35,974 nt of DNA. Origin: Verrucomicrobiota bacterium. Its GTDB lineage: Bacteria > Verrucomicrobiota > Verrucomicrobiia > CAIQCK01. Below the pieces are notes generated by a model. It worked only from the letters and a program-made list of their open reading frames with translations. It did no database searches and was not told the DNA's origin. Of the stretch, positions 24,336-31,044 are shown piece by piece. The DNA is taken from the NCBI GenBank assembly GCA_016235595.1, contig JACRJX010000036.1:1-35974 (forward strand). The letters run 5' to 3'. The position numbers and the translations under genes were made by a program. Numbering within the stretch: the stretch's first letter is position 1; every line of letters starts with the position of its first letter.

Positions 24336-25077
24336 GATGGCCCATCCTTTCCGTCCGTGCGCGCAGCCGTGCAGTCAGTTCCAATAATGCGAACACCGTC
24401 GGTCCCGCCGTGCCCGCTGGCAACGTGCGCGTCTTCTGCGTTTCGGCAACATTCGCGAGTATCTGCCGGTAATCGCCGTCCAAGTTGGCGGCGATGTTTT
24501 CCAGCGCGACTTGCGGCGACGGCGCGGGACGGCCTTCGAGTTCAAGCACCGTTGCGGCGGCCGCGCGCAACGGCCCCGCAGCGTCGGCGACCACCACGGC
24601 CAGTTGCTCCTCGCGCAAGCTCACGAGCGCGTAGCGTTCGCGCAGCCGTAACGTAAGGTTCACCAACACCTGCTGCAGCCGTCGAATCTGCGCCTCGCGC
24701 GAGATTGTGAGCGTAGCAACAGGGTCATCACCAAAGAGCACGCGCCGCCTCCGGTGGATGTCGGCAAACTTCACAGCAAACGCCTCTGCCGCGACCGGCA
24801 GTTCCGAATCGAGCACGAACATCACCTCGACGCGCGCCGCCGCATGGGCCATGCGGAGCGCGTCGCGCAGCCGGTCTATTTCGGTACGTTCGAAGCGCTT
24901 GAGCACGAGCATCAAATTCACGTCAGAGGTGGCACGTAGTTGTCCCTCTGCTGCGCTGCCGAAGAGCACGACAGACCGCAGTGAATCGCCGAGCGCCGAG
25001 CGCGCCGAGGCCAGCAGATTGTCGAGGACTTGCTGGATCTGCGGCGGCAAAGGCACTGTGTTGTGAGTAGTTGGCAT
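24325..25077 (-). CDS. MNT-type nucleotidyltransferase-fold protein
   Basis: A 250-residue cytoplasmic protein, first gene of the operon. Residues 1-115 have the polymerase-beta-like minimal nucleotidyltransferase fold: VVLFGSAAEGQLRATSDVNL gives the GS...G and S-D-x-[DN] motif, but the second metal-binding Asp is Asn54 and only Asp52 is kept; Glu84 in RVEVMFV may be the third carboxylate. The C-terminal half (about 120-245) is all alpha-helical and Arg/Leu/Ala-rich, like a HEPN-type partner domain fused on. A strong ribosome-binding site, AAGGAGG, six bases before the ATG at 25077 fixes the start; the frame is open to 25167. Its role beside a membrane protein and a radical SAM enzyme is unknown; it could nucleotidylate a partner or bind nucleotide as a sensor. 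Confidence 0.8.
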   Translation of the reverse strand: MPTTHNTVPLPPQIQQVLDNLLASARSALGDSLRSVVLFGSAAEGQLRATSDVNLMLVLKRFERTEIDRLRDALRMAHAAARVEVMFVLDSELPVAAEAFAVKFADIHRRRRVLFGDDPVATLTISREAQIRRLQQVLVNLTLRLRERYALVSLREEQLAVVVADAAGPLRAAAATVLELEGRPAPSPQVALENIAANLDGDYRQILANVAETQKTRTLPAGTAGPTVFALLELTARLRARTERMGHHVA

Positions 25078-25156
25078 AGATTCCTCCTTCACTGTAACCC
25101 TGAGATCATCGGGTGGATCGATTTCGCTCCTTTGTCTCCAAGAACCGCAGCTTTCT

Positions 25157-25183
25157 TTTATATCCACAGAGGAGAACGGTCAA
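25157..25183 (-). promoter_or_regulatory. Candidate promoter of the NTase/TIGR04222/radical SAM operon
   Basis: On the minus strand TTGACC (25178-25183) is followed by TATAAA (25157-25162) with a 15-base spacer, or by TAAAAG at 17 bases. It lies about 80 bases before the start codon at 25077, between the gene and the right-hand repeat, so the operon carries its own promoter inside the repeat pair. No other gene-free feature is seen in 25078-25229. Confidence 0.45.
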
Positions 25184-25229
25184 CGCTACAACATTCCGAG
25201 GTTTGCAGTTGCATCGAAATGAAGTGGTG

Positions 25230-25342
25230 AGAGCACCGGCAGACTGGCCACCGTCGGCTTTGTCGGGAAGCTGTGAGTCGTAATCCGTGACTCGCTCGTC
25301 GTTGGGGAATGACGGTTTTCGCTTCCGCGTGAGGGTGATTTG
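25230..25342 (+). repeat. Dispersed repeat, right copy (flanks radical SAM operon)
   Basis: Direct-repeat partner of 22305-22415. It contains GGTGAGAGCACCGGCAGACT, CCGTCGGCTTTGTCGGGAAG, the heptamers TGAGTCG/TAATCCG/TGACTCG, and TTTTCGCTTCCGCGTGAGGG; the last part resembles argG CTCCGCCTCCGCGTGAAGGC. The heptamers match those at 3870-3897. Between this repeat and the next gene at 25400 nothing else is visible. Confidence 0.6.
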
Positions 25343-25399
25343 AACGCCACGCGCAGGATTGGCGCTTGAACTCCTGCCTGCGCTGATGACAATACGCGC

Positions 25400-26374
25400 A
25401 TGAAGAAAACCACCCACGACGCGCATGCAATTCAAAACACGGATCTGAACCGCCGGGGCTTTTTGAGCATCGGTGCCGCAGCCACAGCCGGCCTGTTCGC
25501 GGCCTCCAACGCCGCGCAGGCGCAAGCGCCTTCCGCAACGGCCGGGAAGAAATTCAAACTCAAATACGCGCCGACGTTCGGCGCTTTCGAGGCGCACGCG
25601 GGCAAGGACCCGATCGCCCAGTTGAACTTCATGGCCGAGGCGGGTTTCTCCGCGCTGCTCGATGGCGGTTTTCTCAACAAGCCGCAGGAACTGCAGGACA
25701 AGCTGGCCAAGGAGATGGAGAAGCTCGGCATCACACTGGGTGGACCCTATTGCAGCACGACCCTCGGTGGCCAGAGCCTCGTAGCCGGGACGGATAAGAA
25801 GGCCGACTACGCGAAGCACTACAAGGGCGTCTGCGAGAAGCTCAAGCGCGCAAACGGCAAATGGTTCCTGGTCGTCCCCGGCGCTCTGCTCAAGGGCATG
25901 ACGATGGAACAGATGACCGCCAACCTGATCGAGAACCTGAAGGCGATCATGAAGGAAGTCGAGCCGACGGGCTGCATCATGACGCTCGAACCGTTGAACC
26001 CGCGCAATCATGCGGGCCTGTTCCTGACGAAGATTCCGCAGGCGATGGAAATCTGCAAAGCGGTGAACAGCCCCTCGTGCAAGATCGTCAACGATCTCTA
26101 CCACCAGCAGATCACCGAGGGCGACCTCATCCCCAACATCAAGGCCGCGTGGGATTACATCGCGCACTATCACCTCGGCGACACGCCGGGCCGCAAGGAG
26201 CCGACGACGGGCGAAATCAACTACCGCAGCATCTTCAAATACCTCCACGAAAAAGGTTTTGACGGCGTGCTCGGAATGGAACACGGCAAAAGCAAGGGCG
26301 GCAAGGAGGGCGAGCTTGCGTTGCTGCACGCCTACCGGTGGTGCGACGCGTTCGACACACCTTACAAAATCTGA
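25400..26374 (+). CDS. Tat-exported xylose-isomerase-like TIM barrel (hydroxypyruvate isomerase type)
   Basis: A 324-residue exported sugar isomerase/epimerase family protein. The Tat signal is NRRGFLSIGAAATAG (Arg18-Arg19). The AP-endonuclease-2/xylose-isomerase-like barrel shows the metal-binding sequence in order: MTLEPLNPRNHAG (Glu), CKIVNDLYHQQITEGD (Asp and His), HYHLGDTPGRKEPTTGEINY (His) and VLGMEHGKS (Glu), as in Hyi-type hydroxypyruvate isomerases. Export and the long signal set it apart from the cytoplasmic Hyi enzymes. In Verrucomicrobiota such proteins accompany exported Gfo/Idh enzymes, so a role in interconverting keto-sugars outside the cytoplasm is likely, though the substrate is unproven. 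No clear ribosome-binding site precedes the ATG. GH5 follows 55 bases later. Confidence 0.9.
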   Translation: MKKTTHDAHAIQNTDLNRRGFLSIGAAATAGLFAASNAAQAQAPSATAGKKFKLKYAPTFGAFEAHAGKDPIAQLNFMAEAGFSALLDGGFLNKPQELQDKLAKEMEKLGITLGGPYCSTTLGGQSLVAGTDKKADYAKHYKGVCEKLKRANGKWFLVVPGALLKGMTMEQMTANLIENLKAIMKEVEPTGCIMTLEPLNPRNHAGLFLTKIPQAMEICKAVNSPSCKIVNDLYHQQITEGDLIPNIKAAWDYIAHYHLGDTPGRKEPTTGEINYRSIFKYLHEKGFDGVLGMEHGKSKGGKEGELALLHAYRWCDAFDTPYKI

Positions 26375-26429
26375 CGCGTGTGCCCTTCAACGGGCACTTC
26401 CAATCAACCGCTTCAAGAAAAGGGAAAAC

Positions 26430-27635
26430 ATGAAACGACGTATTCTCTGTATCTGGGCACTGGCGGCTTGTTGTGGACTGGTGTCGACCCATGTTCAGGC
26501 GCAGAACACGGCGCAGGCAAAGGAAGGCAATCGGCCGGTATCGTCCAAACGGTTTGTCGGGTTCGAACATGGCATGGGCATCGGCGGCTGGCTGACCAAC
26601 TACAAGCGGTTCAATGTGCTGCCGGACAAGTGGAAGCTGAACCTCTCGCCTGGCGACTATGAACACTTCGAGACCTACATCACGCAGGCGGACATCCGGA
26701 ACATCGCTTCCTTTGGTGTCGATCACATCCGTCTCGGGTTTGACCAGATTGTTCTTGAGGAGAAGCCCTATGTCTATCGGGAGCGGACCTTCCGTCTCGT
26801 GGACAACTTCATTGGATGGTGCCAGCAGTCCCACGTGAATGTGGTGCTGAACCTGCACAAGGCGATTGGAAATTACTGTGATATTCCGGAGCCGGTTTCC
26901 CTGATGGATGACCCCGAGTTGCAGAAACGGTTCATCGCCCTCTGGCTGGAGTTCGAGCGCCGTTATCATGACAACAACAGCATTGTCTTCGAGCTGATGA
27001 ACGAAGTCCGGAACGTGAACCCCAAGGCTTGGAACAGCCTGGCCGAGAGGACGATTCAGGCGATCCGCAAAGTCAACCCGACCCGGAAGATTGTCATCGG
27101 AAGCACGTGCTGGAACAGTTGTGACAAGCTCAAGGACCTTCAGATTTTCGATGACGAGAATGTGATCTACACCTTCCACATCTATGAGCCGTTCGAGTTC
27201 ACCCATCAGCGAGGGGTCTTGCAGGCGGCCCCTCTTTATTACAACCGGAAGATGGCTTATCCGGGAGACATTGCGGCCTACAAAGAATTCAAGCGGTTCG
27301 TTGGAAGTTCGGACGCGTTCTACTCTCGTTTCGACCGGATGGACATTCGAGTCCTGCGGACACTGATGCAGCCTGCGTTCGACTTTGTCCGAAAGCATCC
27401 GGACAAGATACTCTGGTGTGGTGAATTTGGGACCATCCGGCACTGCAACATCACATCGAGAGAGAACTGGATGAACGACGTCATTCTGCTTCTGAAGGAG
27501 CACGGCATTTCCTATTGCGTCTGGAACTATCTCAGCACGCCCAACGACGGAAACCGTTTCAGTCTTGTTGACGACGACCACCGCAAGATCCTTTCGCCGC
27601 GAATGCTGGAAATCATCCAGGGAAACGTCAAATAG
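26430..27635 (+). CDS. Exported glycoside hydrolase family 5 (cellulase-type) enzyme
   Basis: A 401-residue secreted beta-glycanase with a TIM barrel. Signal peptide at residues 1-24 (STHVQA/QNT). The barrel opens with FEHGMGIGGWLTNYKRF and GVDHIRLGFDQ. The acid/base is Glu192 in VFELMNEVRNV, His250/Tyr252 lie in YTFHIYEPFEF, and the nucleophile is Glu332 in LWCGEFGTIRH. SYCVWNYLS supplies the subsite Trp. All catalytic residues are present. GH5 covers cellulases, mannanases and many others, so the polymer is not fixed. An AGGGAAAA ribosome-binding site precedes the ATG at 26430; the frame is open further upstream into the TIM-barrel gene without homology. Confidence 0.93.
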   Translation: MKRRILCIWALAACCGLVSTHVQAQNTAQAKEGNRPVSSKRFVGFEHGMGIGGWLTNYKRFNVLPDKWKLNLSPGDYEHFETYITQADIRNIASFGVDHIRLGFDQIVLEEKPYVYRERTFRLVDNFIGWCQQSHVNVVLNLHKAIGNYCDIPEPVSLMDDPELQKRFIALWLEFERRYHDNNSIVFELMNEVRNVNPKAWNSLAERTIQAIRKVNPTRKIVIGSTCWNSCDKLKDLQIFDDENVIYTFHIYEPFEFTHQRGVLQAAPLYYNRKMAYPGDIAAYKEFKRFVGSSDAFYSRFDRMDIRVLRTLMQPAFDFVRKHPDKILWCGEFGTIRHCNITSRENWMNDVILLLKEHGISYCVWNYLSTPNDGNRFSLVDDDHRKILSPRMLEIIQGNVK

Positions 27636-27668
27636 ACCGGGAGGTTTTTTGGGCTTGCGTCGGCGGGT

Positions 27669-30600
27669 TTGGCGGCGAGAATGCAGCCAGAACCTCCGAT
27701 GAATATCATCTCGCTTTCAATGTCACCCGTCCGAAGTGCAGTGCGCGAATCTCGCCTTGGTGGAATCTCGCGGCTGACTCGCCGGGTGGAAAACAAAACT
27801 CTCATCCTCTCATCCTCCATCTTTAGAGCCGCGCAACTTGTCCTGCCGTTGGTCTTGTCCGCCGGCCTGCTGTCGGCGGCGGAATTCCGTCCGGTTGCCG
27901 TGTGGACGGATGCGGAGTGGTACCCGAATCCGCCGGGGAAGTATGCCGTGGGGAAGATGATCGACGGCGACTTGGGCACCTACGCCTGTTTGCTGGACGA
28001 CACGCGCACGGGCAAGAGCACGGTGGTCTATCCGCCCAAGGCGGCACCGCCCGTGACAGCCACCTTCGTGCTGGATCTGGGATCGGAACGGGCAGTTTCC
28101 GGGATGCGCTTCGTGGCTCGCAACGCCTGGGTCTACACGCTGGCGAAGAACGTAAGCATCTCCGCCTGCGCCGACGCGCAGGGGCGGAAGCAAGTCAAGC
28201 CATTGGCGGAGAACCAGGAGTTGCCCGCAACGTCCAACTCCAACTCCGCTTTCGTGGAGTGGTCGGCGGTCACAACTCGCTACCTGAAGGTGCGCGTCAA
28301 CGACTCTTACCAGCAGCGTTATCCCGGGCCGTGGATGCCTCAGTCGCAAATCCCTTGGAGCCGCAAAGTGGGGCTTCCGACGGCGGGTGACGGGAAACAC
28401 CTGAACATCCAGATTGCAGAAATCACCTGTTATGACGCCCGCCCCGCCGATTTCCCCGTGAAGAACCCGCCGGACGTCGCATTCCCTCGCCAACGCCTCG
28501 AGCGCGACTGGCTCTATCAGGATGCCGGGCTCGACATCGCTTGCGTCTTCACGTCGAACAGCGACTGTGAAAAAGAGAGCTCCATGGTGCAGAAGGTTTT
28601 GGGACGGGTCCCCGATGGTGATCCCGGGGTGAAGAAGTTGTGGCAGCGGCTGGATGAGCTTGCCACGGGAGAAGTCGCGGCGTGTGATCCGCGCTGGCGC
28701 TCGCTGTATCTCGACGCTTGTGCCGCCCGGCGCAAGGCCCGCCTCCAGGCCGTCCGCGAGAAGGCCACCCAGTTCATCTATGCCAAGCACGGCATTTTCG
28801 GTTGCATGCAGGGCCTTGCCGGAAAATACGACCTCCCCGACGAGCAGATCCGCGACTACACCTACGGTTTCAAGAAGGGCGGGCAGCTCTGCATGGGAAC
28901 CCTGCTTGAGGACGGCACAGTCAAACATGAGGTGCTGCTCGAAAAGCCCGAGGGTGTCATCTGCTATCCGAACCTCTCGTGGGACGCGCGCACGCTGGTC
29001 TTTTCCATGCGCGACAATTTCGAGACCGACTCCTATTACCTCTACACGATGGACCTGGCAACTCGCCGGGTGAAGCAGATCACGTTCCCCATTGTGAAGA
29101 ATGGCAAGCCCCTGCCCGTCGCCGACTGCGAGCCCACGTTCCTTCCGGACGGTCACATCGTCTTCACCTCGACACGCGACGTGCATATCAGCGACTGCTG
29201 GTATCGCGCTGGTGGGACCATCTATCGCTGCGATGCCGACGGCCGTAACATCCGCCGCCTGACGTTCGACCAACTCATGACGAACAACCCCCAGATTCTC
29301 GACGACGGCCGTATCGTCTTCACCCGCTGGGAATACAACGACCGCAATGCGCTGTTCTCCCATCCGCTTATTTCCATGAACCCGGATGGCACGACACAGA
29401 CGGCATACTACGGGAACTACAGCATGTTCCCGGCGTCGATCATCCATGCGCGTGGCATTCCCGGATCGCAGAAAGCGATTGGAATTATCGCCGGACATCA
29501 CTCCATCTACAAGGGCAAGCTCGGCCTGATCGATCGCACCAAGGGCATGCAGGAGGGCAAGGGCATTGAATTCGTCAACACCAAGCTCAACGGAGCGCCC
29601 GGGCGCGAGTCAGCCGACTTCATCAAGCCCGAGCCGCCGGATCCGTCCAAACCCCACCTCGACTTGAAGATCGACGTTTTCGGACAGTTCGGCCCGCAGT
29701 ACTCGCACCCGTATGCGTTCGATGAGGAGAACTACTTCTGTTCATTCTGCCCGGAGGGATATCTGCCGCCGTTCGGCCCATTCAATCCTCCGCTGGGCGT
29801 CTACTACATGAAGCCCGACGGCGTGCGCGAGCTGCTGGCGTTCGATGACTGGCAAGGCACGGGCCTGGCCATTCCCGTCATGCCTCGTACTCCGCCCCCC
29901 GTGCTCGCGTCGCTCGTCCGCCCCCAGGACAACTGCGGGGTCTACACCATACAGGACGTCTATGCAGGGCCGGGCTTGGCCGGTATCGCGCGCGGTACAG
30001 CCAAAAGGATTCGCGTTGTCGCCTTGGAGTACCGCGCCGCCCGCATGGGCTACGGACAGAACGGGGGCGAGTGCGAGACCGGTCTTTGCCAGACACCGAT
30101 CTCGCTGAATAGTGGCAGTTGGGACGTCAAACATGTCCTCGGCGAGGCTGACATCGAGGCGGATGGCAGCTGCAGCTTTGAGGTGCCCGCGCACACGCCG
30201 GTCTATTTCCAGGTCCTCGACGCCAAGGGCTACACCATCCAGTCCATGCGAAGCTGGTCGACGCTCCAGAACGGCGAGCATTTCTCCTGCATCGGTTGCC
30301 ATGAGAACAAGATGCAGGCGGGTGCGCAGGCGCCGGCCACCCGCACAACCACATTGGCTCTCTCCAAGCCGGTCCAGAAGCTCAAGCCCTTTGCGGGCCA
30401 GGAGCATCCGCTGCTGAAACGGCTGGCGTCCCAGTCGTGGACGGACAGCGTGGAGAACTACCTTGGGGTCAACGTTCCGCGCTCGATCGATGCGAACGCG
30501 CCGGTGGACGGTTTCAGTTTTGTCCAGAAGATCCAGCCCATCTTCGACAAGCACTGCGTGAGCTGCCACAACGACCAGAATATCGGGAAGAGCAAAATCA

Positions 30601-31028
30601 GCCTGACAGGAGAAGTGGCCAAGCCGGAGAGCATAAAGTTGATTGGCGCAGGACAAGTGGATCCCAAACGCGCCTACACGCAGTCTTACGTCAACATCAC
30701 CACTTCCGGCGATCCCGACAAGAACCCGTGGATGACGTGGTTGAAACCCCGCAGCCGCACCGGCCCGCTGCCGCCGTATCATACAGGGGCGTCCAAGAGC
30801 AAGATCATGAATTGCTTTGAACCGGCCCACCACGGTGTGAAGGTCAGCGAGAACGAGAAACGCACTTTCGCCTGCTGGCTGGATCTGCTCGTCCCGTTCT
30901 GCGGTTCATACACGCAGCACAACACATGGACTGACGCGGAAAAGGCCGAGTACAACTATTTCCAAGAAAAGCGCCGTGCCTATGCCGGCACCGAATTGGA
31001 AACGGTTCGGCAGCCTTCGAGCCACTGA
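27669..31028 (+). CDS. Large exported discoidin/beta-propeller/di-haem cytochrome protein
   Basis: A 1119-residue exported multidomain protein. The export segment is at residues 54-70 (LVLPLVLSAGLLSA), so the true start is uncertain: ATG at 27669 or 27699, or GTG at 27786. Residues about 75-250 are discoidin-like (F5/8 type C: VTATFVLDLGSERAVSGMRF). Residues about 430-600 hold TolB/PD40-like propeller repeats such as YPNLSWDARTLVFSMRD, DCEPTFLPDGHIVFTSTRD and LDDGRIVFTRWE. Two haem c motifs follow: CIGCH (Cys874) and CVSCH (Cys963). The order propeller then c-type haem resembles the middle part of hydrazine-synthase alpha-like proteins of Planctomycetota, which are also found in bacteria without anammox. 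It probably passes electrons in the periplasm; partner unknown. The gene is convergent with the GH101-like gene, 16 bases away. Confidence 0.85.
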   Translation: MAARMQPEPPMNIISLSMSPVRSAVRESRLGGISRLTRRVENKTLILSSSIFRAAQLVLPLVLSAGLLSAAEFRPVAVWTDAEWYPNPPGKYAVGKMIDGDLGTYACLLDDTRTGKSTVVYPPKAAPPVTATFVLDLGSERAVSGMRFVARNAWVYTLAKNVSISACADAQGRKQVKPLAENQELPATSNSNSAFVEWSAVTTRYLKVRVNDSYQQRYPGPWMPQSQIPWSRKVGLPTAGDGKHLNIQIAEITCYDARPADFPVKNPPDVAFPRQRLERDWLYQDAGLDIACVFTSNSDCEKESSMVQKVLGRVPDGDPGVKKLWQRLDELATGEVAACDPRWRSLYLDACAARRKARLQAVREKATQFIYAKHGIFGCMQGLAGKYDLPDEQIRDYTYGFKKGGQLCMGTLLEDGTVKHEVLLEKPEGVICYPNLSWDARTLVFSMRDNFETDSYYLYTMDLATRRVKQITFPIVKNGKPLPVADCEPTFLPDGHIVFTSTRDVHISDCWYRAGGTIYRCDADGRNIRRLTFDQLMTNNPQILDDGRIVFTRWEYNDRNALFSHPLISMNPDGTTQTAYYGNYSMFPASIIHARGIPGSQKAIGIIAGHHSIYKGKLGLIDRTKGMQEGKGIEFVNTKLNGAPGRESADFIKPEPPDPSKPHLDLKIDVFGQFGPQYSHPYAFDEENYFCSFCPEGYLPPFGPFNPPLGVYYMKPDGVRELLAFDDWQGTGLAIPVMPRTPPPVLASLVRPQDNCGVYTIQDVYAGPGLAGIARGTAKRIRVVALEYRAARMGYGQNGGECETGLCQTPISLNSGSWDVKHVLGEADIEADGSCSFEVPAHTPVYFQVLDAKGYTIQSMRSWSTLQNGEHFSCIGCHENKMQAGAQAPATRTTTLALSKPVQKLKPFAGQEHPLLKRLASQSWTDSVENYLGVNVPRSIDANAPVDGFSFVQKIQPIFDKHCVSCHNDQNIGKSKISLTGEVAKPESIKLIGAGQVDPKRAYTQSYVNITTSGDPDKNPWMTWLKPRSRTGPLPPYHTGASKSKIMNCFEPAHHGVKVSENEKRTFACWLDLLVPFCGSYTQHNTWTDAEKAEYNYFQEKRRAYAGTELETVRQPSSH

Positions 31029-31044
31029 TCGAAATTCCCGTCCC

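Noticed and set aside
25360..25400. TTGAAC with a GACAAT-like box just before the TIM-barrel gene, which would give a nearly leaderless transcript.
   Set aside because: Both boxes match only 4 of 6 and the start would fall on or past the ATG; too weak to list as a promoter.
27810..29501. A 563-residue minus-strand open frame opposite the di-haem protein.
   Set aside because: It is a shadow of the high-GC coding strand, without domains; the plus strand has discoidin, propeller and CxxCH motifs.
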